Source of the DNA: Pelagimonas sp050633425
GTDB taxonomy: Bacteria; Pseudomonadota; Alphaproteobacteria; Rhodobacterales; Rhodobacteraceae
DNA: 64,000 nucleotides
Assembly: GCF_050633425.1 (NCBI RefSeq)
Contig: NZ_JBOEGM010000002.1
Coordinates: 211,107 to 275,106, forward strand
Direction of reading: 5' to 3'
Shown: piece by piece, positions 1 through 8,932 of the stretch
How positions within the stretch are numbered: the first letter of the stretch is position 1
Layout of the letters: each line of letters starts with the position of its first letter
Translations under genes and position numbers: made by a program
Notes under the pieces: model-generated
Told to the model about the DNA's origin: nothing
What the model saw: the letters and a program-made list of their open reading frames with translations, nothing else
Databases searched by the model: none

Positions 1-1175
1 TCGGCACCGCGGCGCTGATTGCGATGGGCTGTATCATGGTCCGTCAGTGTCAGTCCAACACCTGCCCGGTCGGGGTTTGTACGCAGGATCAAGCACTGCG
101 CGACAAGTTCACCGGTTCGGCGGATAAGGTTGTGAACCTGATCACCTTCTATGCGCAGGAAGTGCGTGAGATTTTGGCCTCAATCGGTGCCAAAACTCTG
201 GACGAGGTGATTGGCCGTGCTGATCTGTTGAGCCAGGTTTCGCGTGGGTCCGAGCATCTGGATGATCTGGATCTCAACCCGCTGTTGATCCGTGTCGATG
301 GCTCGGACGACATCGTTTATGACCGTGATCGTGGCCGCAACGAGGTGCCTGATACGCTGGATGCGGAGATCGTGCGCGACGCGGCCCGCTTCCTTGAGGA
401 TGGCGAGAAGATGCAACTGTCATATGCGGTGATGAACACGCATCGGACCGTGGGCACACGCACGTCGTCGCATATCGTGCAGAAATTCGGCATGCGCAAC
501 GCGCTGCAGCCCGATCATTTGCACGTCAAGCTGACGGGTTCTGCGGGTCAGTCGCTGGGGGCCTTTGCGGCACCGGGGCTGAAGATCGAAGTGTCGGGTG
601 ATGCGAATGACTATGTCGGCAAGGGCCTGTCGGGGGGCACGGTTGTGGTGCGTCCTCCGCTGGTGTCGCCGCTGACCGCATCGGAGAACACCATCATCGG
701 CAACACGGTTTTGTACGGTGCGACAGACGGTTACCTGTTTGCAGCGGGCCGCGCCGGTGAGCGTTTTGCGGTTCGGAACTCGGGTGCGAGCGTGGTGATC
801 GAGGGCTGTGGCAGCAACGGTTGTGAATATATGACCGGCGGTGTTGCGGTGATCCTTGGGTCGATCGGGGCGAACTTTGGTGCCGGGATGACCGGTGGCA
901 TGGCCTATCTGTATGACCCTGACGGGATGGCCGGTGACCTGATGAACATGGAAGGTTTGGTGACCTGTCCGGTGGCTGTGGCAGAATGGGAAGCGCAATT
1001 GAAGGGGCTGATTGGCCGTCACGTTGCGGAGACCGGATCGTTGAAAGCCAAGGAAATCTTGCAGAACTGGGACTTGGAAAAGGCCAATTTTGTGCAGGTT
1101 TGCCCGAAGGAAATGTTGGACAAGATTCCGCATCCATTGGGGATTGAAGGCGATTTGGCGGTTCCTGCTGAGTAA
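1..1175 (+). CDS. gltB: Glutamate synthase (NADPH) large subunit, C-terminal part (5' end outside window)
   Basis: This is the C-terminal ~390 residues of the large GOGAT subunit, which makes two glutamates from glutamine and 2-oxoglutarate in ammonium assimilation. The reading frame is open from base 3, so the gene is truncated only by the window edge. The first residues carry the [3Fe-4S] cluster cysteines as C-x5-C-x4-C (around QSNTCPVGVC). The rest is the glycine-rich GXGXG beta-helix domain (for example GLSGGTVVVRPP and GMTGGMAYLYD), the expected C-terminal domain of the family. It ends at a TAA at 1173-1175. The small subunit gltD is not downstream, so it must lie elsewhere, probably upstream. 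Ammonium uptake genes glnK-amtB occur 54 kb away in this window. Confidence 0.96.
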   Translation, partial: GTAALIAMGCIMVRQCQSNTCPVGVCTQDQALRDKFTGSADKVVNLITFYAQEVREILASIGAKTLDEVIGRADLLSQVSRGSEHLDDLDLNPLLIRVDGSDDIVYDRDRGRNEVPDTLDAEIVRDAARFLEDGEKMQLSYAVMNTHRTVGTRTSSHIVQKFGMRNALQPDHLHVKLTGSAGQSLGAFAAPGLKIEVSGDANDYVGKGLSGGTVVVRPPLVSPLTASENTIIGNTVLYGATDGYLFAAGRAGERFAVRNSGASVVIEGCGSNGCEYMTGGVAVILGSIGANFGAGMTGGMAYLYDPDGMAGDLMNMEGLVTCPVAVAEWEAQLKGLIGRHVAETGSLKAKEILQNWDLEKANFVQVCPKEMLDKIPHPLGIEGDLAVPAE

Positions 1176-1570
1176 GCCCGGTTGGCGGCGCTGTTTGCTG
1201 CGCAAAGGCGCCCCGCCCACCGTCCCATAGCGAAACCGCGAGGCCCCGTTGATTTGACCTGTTGGTCGGATTGGCGGGGCTTTGCATTGCGTGGGGCAAA
1301 ATACCGGGGTTAAACGGGGGGCAAACGTGGGGTCTATACGCAGGGTCAAAAACCTCAATTTTGACATAAGTTTTCCATGGCTCCGGCAGATTGAGCGGGC
1401 AAGGTGAGGCTATTCAAACGTTGAGAGTTACAGAGTGTCCCGGTTTTTGAGTGTGGTCGCAGTGTCCGGACGCCGCTGTTTGACAGTCTGGAAAATGGCA
1501 CCCCGTGTGCGTGGGGTGTCTTGCTATTTCACGCTTTGTTTAACATGGGCTGGCGGTGTAGGACGGTGCC
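1176..1570. other. Intergenic region between gltB and mtgA
   Basis: About 395 bases with no convincing gene. It holds a loose inverted repeat after gltB (GCCCCG at 1243-1248 with CGGGGC at 1275-1280, 26-base loop), a weak terminator candidate. A tighter hairpin lies before mtgA (CACCCC at 1499-1504 with GGGGTG at 1513-1518, 8-base loop). I see no recognisable RNA gene or riboswitch. Confidence 0.5.
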
Positions 1571-2311
1571 ATGGCAGCTAAGAAAACATCCAAGAAGACA
1601 GGTAAGGCGCTTAAGCCAAAGGCCGGGGAGCGTAAGTTTCGCCCGCTGCGTTGGCTATTGCGCAAGGCGGTTTGGGCAGGGGTGATTGCGATGGGTCTGA
1701 TGGTTTTGGCGGTGGTGATTTACGCCGGACTGAACCCGCCGACAACGCACACGATGTGGTCGGAAGGGCGGCGCTTGGGCGCTGGGGTTGATCAGCACTG
1801 GGTCGATGCGGATGAGGTTGCGCCGGTGATGTTGCGTTCGGTTGTTGCGGCGGAGGATGCGAATTTCTGCAACCACTGGGGCTTTGATATGAATGCGATC
1901 CGGGCGGCGATTGCCGATGGCGCGCGGCGCGGTGGCAGCACAATTTCGCAGCAGGTGGTGAAGAACGTCTATTTCTGGCAGGAGCGCAGTTACGTGCGCA
2001 AGGCGCTGGAGGGGGTGATGACCCCGATGGTTGAGGCGGTTTGGAGCAAGCGGCGGATACTGGAAGTCTATGTAAATGTTGCGGAATTTGATGAGGGTGT
2101 GTTTGGGGTTGAGGCCGCAGCACGGCATTATTTCGGTGTTGGGCCGGATCAGTTGAGCGCGCGTCAGGCGGCTTTGTTGGCGGCCGTGTTGCCAAGTCCG
2201 AAGAAACGCAGTGCATCGCGGCCCTCGGGGTTTGTGGCGAAGCGCGCCCGGATCATTCAGGACGGAGCCGCGACGATCAAACGGGACGGGCGCGCGGATT
2301 GTTTTGAATAA
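1571..2311 (+). CDS. mtgA: Monofunctional biosynthetic peptidoglycan transglycosylase
   Basis: This is a 246-residue family GT51 enzyme that polymerises lipid II into glycan strands at the outer face of the inner membrane. A lysine-rich cytoplasmic tail (residues 1-32) precedes one membrane helix at about 33-53. The first GT51 motif, EDANFCNHWGFD, begins at E95, the likely catalytic glutamate, and the second, GGSTISQQVVKN, begins near residue 121. The length is normal for MtgA and there is no transpeptidase domain; a full bifunctional PBP is encoded at 52788-54962. The ATG at 1571 is the only start that keeps the basic tail and helix. It appears to be transcribed alone. Confidence 0.95.
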   Translation: MAAKKTSKKTGKALKPKAGERKFRPLRWLLRKAVWAGVIAMGLMVLAVVIYAGLNPPTTHTMWSEGRRLGAGVDQHWVDADEVAPVMLRSVVAAEDANFCNHWGFDMNAIRAAIADGARRGGSTISQQVVKNVYFWQERSYVRKALEGVMTPMVEAVWSKRRILEVYVNVAEFDEGVFGVEAAARHYFGVGPDQLSARQAALLAAVLPSPKKRSASRPSGFVAKRARIIQDGAATIKRDGRADCFE

Positions 2312-2349
2312 ACTTAGGTGGTTAGATGGATTTCCGACAGTGTTAGGTA

Positions 2350-3194
2350 TTGCATGATTTGGAAATGGCGGCCCGTGTTTTGGAGCAGGCGTGCTTTGAC
2401 ACCCCAGCCGTAGACCGGGACGGCTTTATTGATTCAAACGAGGCGCGATTGCGCTGGGAGCAGAGTTTTAGCAACGAGACTTGGATAGCGATGGCCAGCC
2501 TGGATGAGGATCCACAGCGGGGCTTATTGGCTTGGGTGGTTTTGCTGACCGGAGCGGTCCTTGGGGCTGAGGCGGCGCGCGGGCTGGACTGGATTTGGGT
2601 CGAAAATCGAGCGTTTTTAGTCGCGCGCCAGCGAGCATTGGGGCGGCGACAATGCAGGCGGTTGCGTGGGTGAACCGATTTGACCATGAGAGTTTTGCGC
2701 CAATGCCGGAGGCGGATGCCTATCTGTCGCGGTCGTTGGCGGAGGTTGAGGCGTTTTTGATCCCTATCGCAAAAGCGATGACGGTGGCAGAGGTCGATCA
2801 GATCGCCCGGTTGGATGGTGGCGGGATGGATTGGCAAAAACACAAAACGGCTTTGCAGGGCGTGCTAGCGCGGGCAGATGTGTCTTACCCAAAGGACGAT
2901 CGGACATGGTATCCAGCGGAAGTGGTGGAGGCGGCGGCACATATTATGGGAGCGGCTGGGCGTGCACCTGCGATGGCGATTGTGCTGCTGGATGCGATCC
3001 GAAACGGCGATGATCGTGCCAACACAGAATTTTACTATGCCACTCAATCGCACAAGCTTTGGGCGCTGCCGAGTGAGGCGCGCCGGGCTTTGATGGCCGG
3101 ATTTCGCTATATGTATGAGAGCGAACCTTGGACCCCTGTTCCGCCACCGCGGCCGCCGTTGGGGCGGCCTGCGGCATTGGATTGGGCGGTTTAA
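2350..3194 (+). pseudogene. Uncharacterised protein gene interrupted by a one-base frameshift
   Basis: Two overlapping frames together make what looks like one protein of about 280 residues. The first (2350-2673, TTG start, or ATG at 2365) becomes arginine-rich and non-protein-like after about 2620, while the second (stop at 3194) is protein-like only from about 2600. Frame two is closed by a TGA near 2570, so the switch must occur between 2571 and 2673. The T5 run at 2614-2618 is the best site: a one-base slip there joins ENRAF to FSRAPASIGAATMQ smoothly. No family was recognised; the C-terminal half has a proline-rich tail (PVPPPRPPL). It may be a decayed gene, a sequencing error in a homopolymer, or a programmed -1 frameshift (GTTTTTA is close to a slippery heptamer). 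Confidence 0.6.
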
Positions 3195-3294
3195 GGGCGC
3201 GGCGACTTGGCCCGCGTCTGTGTGCTCTGGTCTTGTTGAGACAAGCGGTGCGGCGGGGCAAATTCCGTACACGGAGTTTAGCCGCGCGCTGCCA

Positions 3295-3933
3295 TTAGGT
3301 GGGCGACAAAAGCCAAGTTTGTTCAAGGCCTTGGGTGCGCTGTCCGAGCGGGCCATCCAGCGGGTGTTCGGCCAGTTTATCCAGCCGGTATTGTGCGGCG
3401 TAGTGGTCCGTGAGTTCGGACAGAGGCACCGAAAAGGGCGGGCCGTCTGAAAGCGTTTGGTCGTAGTCGAAGCCAATCAGCAATTGCGGCGCAGTGGCGG
3501 TGATTTTGCTCAGGTGCGCCGCGTAGAGAGGCCGGGTTTCTGGCGGCAGGGCAACAATGGCAGCGCGATCATAGATGGCGTTGACCGGGCCAAGGGTTTC
3601 GGCGCTGAGCTCAAACACATCGCCGCTAAAGAGTGTGAGATCACCGGCCCTACTACGGGTCAGGGGGCCGATTTCAGTGGTTTCAGCCGTGAGGCCGAGA
3701 CGGGCAAAAACCTCGTCCACCGCGCCGGGGTGAAATTCGATGCCACTCACACGCAGCCCTTTGGACAAGAGCCAATCTATGTCGATCGTTTTGCCGCAAA
3801 GCGGGACAAAGATCGTGTCGCCGGGCGACAGGTTGAGCTGATCAAAATGCGTGGTGAGCAAGGGATTGGCGGCGGGTTCGTGAAAGCCGATGCGGCCTTC
3901 GGTCCAACGTGCGTGCCAAAAAGAATGTTCCAT
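3295..3933 (-). CDS. tpm: Thiopurine S-methyltransferase family protein
   Basis: This is a SAM-dependent methyltransferase of the TPMT family (212 residues from the chosen start; bacterial members are about 215). Bacterial members methylate thiopurines or selenium/tellurium oxyanions; the physiological substrate here is unknown. Diagnostic stretches are MEHSFWHARWTEGRIGFHE at the N-terminus, VPLCGKTIDIDWL (SAM motif I) and GIEFHPGAVDE (motif II). The frame is open further upstream to 4017, but family alignment and an AGG ahead of the ATG at 3933 favour that start. It converges with the frameshifted gene at 2350-3194 and is divergent from fzlA. Confidence 0.88.
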   Translation of the reverse strand: MEHSFWHARWTEGRIGFHEPAANPLLTTHFDQLNLSPGDTIFVPLCGKTIDIDWLLSKGLRVSGIEFHPGAVDEVFARLGLTAETTEIGPLTRSRAGDLTLFSGDVFELSAETLGPVNAIYDRAAIVALPPETRPLYAAHLSKITATAPQLLIGFDYDQTLSDGPPFSVPLSELTDHYAAQYRLDKLAEHPLDGPLGQRTQGLEQTWLLSPT

Positions 3934-4104
3934 GAGGGGCCTCATCTGCGTTTGCGTGACGCAAAGGGGGATAAAACTTGAACCATGGTTTAGGTCAAGC
4001 ATTGTTTTGCCGGGCAAAGGATTCCACCCATCTGGGGAGTTGAAACCCGCGTGGTTTCGCGGATATTAGAACAGGTGTTTCCCGTATCAGGATAAGTGTC
4101 GCAC

Positions 4105-4770
4105 ATGGCCAAACTCTATCACGTTCCTCTCTCGCCGTTTTGCCGCAAGGTGCGGCTGTCTCTGGCTGAGAAAAAGATTGAATGCGAGTTGGTGGAAGAG
4201 CGCTATTGGGAGCAGGACGCTGATTTTCTGCGTCGCAACCCGGCGGCCAAGGTGCCGGTTCTGAAGATCGACGGCAAAACCATGGCCGAGAGCGCTGCGA
4301 TTTGCGAATGGATCGAGGAGAAATACCCTGAGCCGAGCCTGATGCCGAAATCGGCGGATGCGCGATATGAAGTGCGCCGGATTGTCAGCTGGTTTGACGA
4401 TAAGTTTCACCATGAGGTGACGTCGAAGCTTTTGTATGAACGGGTCAACAAGAAGATCATGAAGGCCGGTTTCCCCGATAGCGGCAATGTCAAAGCCGGG
4501 GCAAAAGCGGTGAAATATCACCTCGATTACATGGCGTGGCTGTTGGATCACCGGCGTTGGTTGGCGGGGGATTCGATGACCTTGGCGGATTTCGCTGCGG
4601 CGGCGCATTTGTCATCGCTGGATTACATTTCGGACGTGGATTGGAACCGGTCTGAGGTGGTCAAAGATTGGTACGCCAAGATCAAGTCGCGCCCTGCGTT
4701 TCGGGCGATTTTGCAAGATCAGGTGCCGGGATTCCCGCCACCTGCGCATTATGCCGATTTGGATTTTTGA
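4105..4770 (+). CDS. fzlA: FzlA-like, FtsZ-binding glutathione S-transferase homologue
   Basis: This 221-residue GST-fold protein has an N-terminal thioredoxin-like domain (LYHVPLSPFCRKVRLSLAEK, residues 3-22) and an all-helical C-terminal domain. It ends in HYADLDF, the tail I associate with alphaproteobacterial FzlA. In Caulobacter FzlA binds FtsZ and controls constriction, and is not a detoxifying GST; that role is inferred here from similarity. A GTG at 4096 is an alternative start, but the ATG at 4105 matches the family N-terminus. The next gene, queG, follows after an 87-base spacer on the same strand. A generic GST of another subgroup is the alternative reading. Confidence 0.8.
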   Translation: MAKLYHVPLSPFCRKVRLSLAEKKIECELVEERYWEQDADFLRRNPAAKVPVLKIDGKTMAESAAICEWIEEKYPEPSLMPKSADARYEVRRIVSWFDDKFHHEVTSKLLYERVNKKIMKAGFPDSGNVKAGAKAVKYHLDYMAWLLDHRRWLAGDSMTLADFAAAAHLSSLDYISDVDWNRSEVVKDWYAKIKSRPAFRAILQDQVPGFPPPAHYADLDF

Positions 4771-4857
4771 TGTGATGCGATGGGCCGGGGCCATGTGTGG
4801 CCAGGTCGGGCGTCATCTGTGCTGTCCGAGATCGGGTATTATGAGCCAGACGTCCGC

Positions 4858-5910
4858 ATGAGTGATTTGAAAGCGGAATTGGTGGCACAGGCGGCTGAGG
4901 TCGGGTTTTCGGCGGCGCGGATTTGTCGGCCGGATGCGGTGCCCGAGGTGATGGAGCGGTTACAGGCGTTTTTGGATGATGGGCGGCATGGTCAGATGGG
5001 TTGGCTTGCCGATCGGGTGCATTGGCGTGGGGCGCCGGATGTGTTGTGGCCCGAGGCGCGATCGGTGATTATGCTGGCCGAAAATTATGGGCCCGATGTC
5101 GATCCGCGCGCGGTTTTGGAGCAGAAAGATCGCGGGGCGATCAGCGTTTATGCCCAAAACAAAGACTATCATGATGTTGCCAAGAAGCGGCTCAAGCGGC
5201 TGGGGCGTTGGTTGATTGACGCGGCGCGGCGTGACGGCGACGAGATCGAAATCAAGGTGTTTGTTGATACGGCTCCGGTGCCGGAGAAGGCGTTGGGCAT
5301 GGCGGCTGGCTTGGGCTGGCAGGGCAAGCATAGCAATCTGGTGAGCCGGGAGCTGGGGTCTTGGTTCTTTCTGGGGGCGATTTTTACGACGCTGGAGTTG
5401 GAGCCGGACGCGGCCGGGATTGATCGCTGCGGACAGTGCCGCGCCTGTTTGGATGTGTGCCCCACTGATGCGTTTCCGGCCCCCTATCAGGTGGATGCGC
5501 GGCGCTGTATTTCCTACCTGACGATTGAGCATAAGGGGCCGGTTGCACAAGAGCTGCGCAAGGGGCTTGGCAATCACATTTATGGTTGTGACGATTGTTT
5601 GGCCGCCTGTCCGTGGAACAAGTTTGCGCAGGTGGCCTCCGAGATGAAATACCATGCGCGAGACGAGCTTTTGGCCCCGAAATTGGCGGAGTTGGCGGCG
5701 CTGGATGATGCCGGGTTTCGGGCGTTTTTCTCGGGTTCGCCGATCAAGCGGATTGGGCGGAACAGGTTTGTGCGCAATGTGCTGTATGCGATTGGGAATT
5801 CGGGAGAGGCGGGGTTGGTTCCGGTGGCGCAGCGCCTGTGCGACGATCCCGATGAAGCGGTTGCCGATGCGGCGCGATGGGCGGTTGGGGAACTCGTTAC
5901 GGGGCCCTAG
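4858..5910 (+). CDS. queG: Epoxyqueuosine reductase QueG
   Basis: QueG carries out the last step of queuosine biosynthesis, a cobalamin-dependent reduction of epoxyqueuosine in the anticodon loop of certain tRNAs. The 350-residue protein has the catalytic-aspartate region VDTAPVPEKALG (D at about 137). Two [4Fe-4S] ferredoxin motifs follow: CGQCRACLDVCP from residue 191 and CDDCLAACPWNKF from residue 244. HEAT-like repeats form the C-terminus. An in-frame extension to 4780 exists, but MSDLKAELVAQAAEVGF at 4858 matches the family start. No other queuosine genes are adjacent. A strong hairpin follows the stop codon. Confidence 0.95.
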   Translation: MSDLKAELVAQAAEVGFSAARICRPDAVPEVMERLQAFLDDGRHGQMGWLADRVHWRGAPDVLWPEARSVIMLAENYGPDVDPRAVLEQKDRGAISVYAQNKDYHDVAKKRLKRLGRWLIDAARRDGDEIEIKVFVDTAPVPEKALGMAAGLGWQGKHSNLVSRELGSWFFLGAIFTTLELEPDAAGIDRCGQCRACLDVCPTDAFPAPYQVDARRCISYLTIEHKGPVAQELRKGLGNHIYGCDDCLAACPWNKFAQVASEMKYHARDELLAPKLAELAALDDAGFRAFFSGSPIKRIGRNRFVRNVLYAIGNSGEAGLVPVAQRLCDDPDEAVADAARWAVGELVTGP

Positions 5911-5911
5911 A

Positions 5912-5940
5912 GGGGCGTCAGGCTGCCATCCCGACGCCCC
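5912..5940 (+). terminator. Hairpin after queG
   Basis: A perfect 8-base inverted repeat (GGGGCGTC with GACGCCCC, 13-base loop) begins two bases after the queG stop codon. No T-run follows, so it may act as an mRNA-end stabiliser or a weak terminator. Confidence 0.55.
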
Positions 5941-6104
5941 AGGTAATAGCCTAGTTCTTGGGAGAAATAGGGCTGTCACCCGGCATCGTACATAGGCGAC
6001 AGCAAGCGATTTTGCGAGTCTTTCTCAAACATTCGTGATCGGAGTTACGTGACGGTTTGCATCGGAGCCACAGGCGCCTTTATTTAAGGCACAGGAGAAC
6101 GCGC

Positions 6105-6554
6105 ATGACACAATATGAAAAACGGGCTGAGGTGATTGAGACTTTGACACCCGAACAGTTTCGGGTCACCCAGCAAAATGGCACTGAGCGTCCGGGGACG
6201 GGGGCCTATTTGAACAATAAGACGTCTGGGATTTACGTTGATATCGTCTCGGGGGAGCCGTTATTTGCGTCGGCTGCCAAATACGAGAGCGGCTGTGGCT
6301 GGCCGAGTTTTGTCAAACCGATTGAGCCGGATAACGTGGTTGAGCTGCGCGATACCAGCGCTGGGATGATCCGTACCGAAGTGCGGTCACGCCATGGCGA
6401 CAGCCATTTGGGGCATGTGTTTCCCGACGGGCCGATGGAGCAGGGCGGGCTGCGCTATTGCATCAACTCGGCGGCGCTGCGGTTTATTGCCAAGGAAGAC
6501 ATGGAGGCCGAAGGCTATGGCCAATATGTCGGGCAAGTGGAGGATTTGGCATGA
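6105..6554 (+). CDS. msrB: Peptide-methionine (R)-S-oxide reductase
   Basis: MsrB reduces the R epimer of methionine sulfoxide in oxidised proteins. The 149-residue protein has the SelR-fold blocks CGWPSF, SRHGDSHLGHVF and RYCINSAALRF; the catalytic cysteine is C119. The CxxC pairs that bind zinc in many MsrB proteins are absent (the first site reads VSGEPLF), so this is the zinc-free type. AGGAGA lies before the ATG at 6105, which is preferred over an in-frame upstream GTG/ATG extension. The stop codon overlaps the msrA start (ATGA), so both reductases are translationally coupled and cover both sulfoxide epimers. Confidence 0.96.
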   Translation: MTQYEKRAEVIETLTPEQFRVTQQNGTERPGTGAYLNNKTSGIYVDIVSGEPLFASAAKYESGCGWPSFVKPIEPDNVVELRDTSAGMIRTEVRSRHGDSHLGHVFPDGPMEQGGLRYCINSAALRFIAKEDMEAEGYGQYVGQVEDLA

Positions 6555-7048
6555 GCGAACGCGCGGTTTTGGCGGGCGGATGTTTCTGGGGCATGCAGGA
6601 CTTGATCCGCAAGCTGCCGGGCGTGGAAAAAACGCGGGTTGGCTATACGGGCGGTGACGTTCCCAATGCCACCTATCGCAACCACGGCACCCATGCCGAA
6701 GGGATCGAAATTTGGTTTGATCCCAACAAAACTTCGTATCGCAAGCTGCTGGAGCTTTTCTTTCAGATCCACGATCCGACGACGGTGAACCGGCAGGGCA
6801 ATGACATGGGACTGTCGTATCGCTCGGCGATTTACTTTGTCGATGACGCTCAGCGGCAAGAGGCGCTGAACACCATCGCCGACGTTGAGGCGAGCGGGTT
6901 GTGGCCGGGCAAAGTGGTGACCGAAGTGGAACCCGTGAGCGATTTTTGGGAAGCGGAACCAGAGCATCAGGATTATCTGGAGCGTTTGCCAAACGGCTAT
7001 ACCTGCCATTTTGCGCGGCCCGATTGGGTGTTGCCAAAACGCGGATAG
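6551..7048 (+). CDS. msrA: Peptide-methionine (S)-S-oxide reductase
   Basis: MsrA reduces the S epimer of methionine sulfoxide and so complements MsrB. The 165-residue protein begins MSERAVLAGGCFWGMQ, with the catalytic cysteine C11 in the invariant GCFWG motif. It also contains GYTGG, YRNHGTHAEG, DPTTVNRQGNDMG and YRSAIYF, all family blocks. The start at 6551 overlaps the msrB stop by four bases. The C-terminus is shorter than in E. coli MsrA, as is usual for the short alphaproteobacterial form. A strong hairpin lies 22 bases downstream. Confidence 0.97.
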   Translation: MSERAVLAGGCFWGMQDLIRKLPGVEKTRVGYTGGDVPNATYRNHGTHAEGIEIWFDPNKTSYRKLLELFFQIHDPTTVNRQGNDMGLSYRSAIYFVDDAQRQEALNTIADVEASGLWPGKVVTEVEPVSDFWEAEPEHQDYLERLPNGYTCHFARPDWVLPKRG

Positions 7049-7069
7049 CTTTGCGTTCAAGGACAAGGA

Positions 7070-7108
7070 CCACCAAGCCTGCGGCCCAATGGAGCGCGGG
7101 CTTGGTGG
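7070..7108 (+). terminator. Hairpin after msrBA
   Basis: A perfect 10-base inverted repeat (CCACCAAGCC at 7070-7079 with GGCTTGGTGG at 7099-7108, 19-base loop) sits between msrA and the convergent gene at 7196-8932. It could end transcription from either side; there is no long T-run. Confidence 0.6.
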
Positions 7109-7195
7109 GCGCATTTGGTTTCCTGAATTATGCGCCCTGGTTTATGCGCCTGACAAATCGGCCCTGTCATATAGGCCTCTGTCTTGCAGGGGTGA

Positions 7196-8932
7196 TCAGG
7201 TAAAGGTGATCGAGCCGATCAGGATGGAAACCAGCACAAATCCGATCAGTTTGTGGATCAAAAAGAACCCCCACACCTTGCCGCTGGTATGCGCAAAATC
7301 CCGTGTTTCCACACTTGTTTCAAGCAGTGGAATTGCATTGTCAGAGCTGTAGCGGACCCAGAACCACAGGCTCTTTGGTGCGGTGCCCCAGCGTTTGCCC
7401 ACCGCCGCGCCTAAGGCAACCCAGCCAAAGAACCACATGACGGCCCACCACGGATAGGCCCCGAACCCAACAAATACTTTGAGCGGCCAGTACCATAATA
7501 TTCTTTGAAGCCAGCCACTTGCGGTGTCAGGTAGCGACCGGGTCAGTTCAAGCATTTTGGCATATTTGACGGCACGGGCGGCCTCATAATCGCCAGCAGA
7601 AGTGTACCAGTTTTCAAGATCTTCATAGGGTTTGGTCGAAAAATGCCGGGATGTTCCGCCGTTGGCGTTCATTGCGCCCGCGATCCAATTGGTCACGTCA
7701 GAGGGCCCGGTGGCTTGGCCTTGTTGAGGAGATTTATCGGCCACAAAGCTAAATCCCCGGATGTGGGAATTTGCTAAGTTCATCGGAACAATGGAGTGAT
7801 CCACGCGTGTGAAGGAGAGCGGGACATGCGCCAACAGCAGGCCGATATCGGCTTCAAAAACGTGTATTTCCGACGTGTTCCCCCATTTTGGCAGATGGAG
7901 GCCCGGCTGGTCGGCGTCTGCTAGGTTCGCGCTGGTGAGTACCGAATAGTCCAGCACAAGATCGCCGTTAAACGAGGTGCCATAGGCCACAAGATGTTTG
8001 ATGGTTGCCGAATTGAGATCGACTTTTTGGAATTGACCGTCGTTGAGGTAAAGCAATTCGGAAATATGCGCGGCCCTTAGATCGAGCGTCCCGCTCACTG
8101 TCATTTTGTGAAACTCGGCCGAGCCGGAAATCCGCGCGCTGTTGAAAAACAGGTCACCGACAATCTCTGTTGAACTCATGAACAGGTTCGACAGGGAGGT
8201 AAAACGTGTTGCGGTCAGCCCAGCGTTAAACCGCGACCCGGACGTCGATAGTCCTTTGGCTGCATGGCCGGCGGACAGGCGTACAGGGCCGGCAAACTGT
8301 GATCTGATCAAATTTAAGAAGGTGTCCGTTTTGACCGATACAGCCTGTAATTGATTGAGAGAGGTGTCGTAAAAGGAAATATGTGATGTGGCCCGCAAGT
8401 CGAACAAAAACACATCCTGCAAATCGCTTTTGCTGAACCGGAAAAACCCGTTGAACCGCGCGCCTTTTGCGCTCACCCGTCCTCCGACATATAGGTCGGA
8501 AAAACTAAAGTTTCCGTCCACGCGGGCATTGTCTAACGTCAGGTCTCCGAGAATTTCGGACTGGCGGATATTGAGGTTAACGGGCACCTCGGCCGCCGCT
8601 AGCTCAAGCGCTTCAAGTTGAACGCATTTCAAGGAGAGGTCGCGGCTTGGGAAAGATTGCGCTCTGCGCCTGTCGGTCAGGACGGTCCGCATGAAATCGG
8701 CCGATAGGATGTCAGGGCCGAAACAGGTTGTGTGCACGGTTCCATCCTGTGCGGAAAGTCCTTCTGAGCCATCAAAGGCGGATGTTTCACAGAGGCTTTC
8801 CCAGACCTTTTGTTCAAAGGACGTGAAAGATGCGGGGATGTTTTGCGAACAGGTTTCGGCGGCAAACCCCGGTAATGCGGAGAGCAAAACGAACAGGACG
8901 GACACAAGGGACAACGGTGAAAGAAGGGGCAT
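7196..8932 (-). CDS. Exported, membrane-anchored repeat protein (beta-helix-like) of unknown function
   Basis: A 578-residue protein not assigned to a named family. A signal peptide (residues 1-24, ending FAAE) is followed by about 100 residues with paired cysteines. Some 250 residues of quasi-repeats of roughly 20 residues follow (units such as GDLTLDNARVDGNFSF, RVSAKGARFNGFFRF and GDLFFNSARISGSAEFHK), resembling a pentapeptide-type or right-handed beta-helix. The end has hydrophobic segments around WAVMWFFGWVALGAAVG and LIGFVLVSILIGSITF that would anchor it in the inner membrane. The repeat domain would face the periplasm. It stands alone, convergent with msrBA. Function is unknown. Confidence 0.85.
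   Translation of the reverse strand: MPLLSPLSLVSVLFVLLSALPGFAAETCSQNIPASFTSFEQKVWESLCETSAFDGSEGLSAQDGTVHTTCFGPDILSADFMRTVLTDRRRAQSFPSRDLSLKCVQLEALELAAAEVPVNLNIRQSEILGDLTLDNARVDGNFSFSDLYVGGRVSAKGARFNGFFRFSKSDLQDVFLFDLRATSHISFYDTSLNQLQAVSVKTDTFLNLIRSQFAGPVRLSAGHAAKGLSTSGSRFNAGLTATRFTSLSNLFMSSTEIVGDLFFNSARISGSAEFHKMTVSGTLDLRAAHISELLYLNDGQFQKVDLNSATIKHLVAYGTSFNGDLVLDYSVLTSANLADADQPGLHLPKWGNTSEIHVFEADIGLLLAHVPLSFTRVDHSIVPMNLANSHIRGFSFVADKSPQQGQATGPSDVTNWIAGAMNANGGTSRHFSTKPYEDLENWYTSAGDYEAARAVKYAKMLELTRSLPDTASGWLQRILWYWPLKVFVGFGAYPWWAVMWFFGWVALGAAVGKRWGTAPKSLWFWVRYSSDNAIPLLETSVETRDFAHTSGKVWGFFLIHKLIGFVLVSILIGSITFT

Noticed and set aside
420..1367. 315-residue minus-strand frame over gltB
   Set aside because: Antisense of a conserved glutamate synthase domain; the product is arginine/proline-rich noise.
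4960..5979. 339-residue minus-strand frame over queG
   Set aside because: Antisense of queG; composition is typical of a GC-rich shadow frame.
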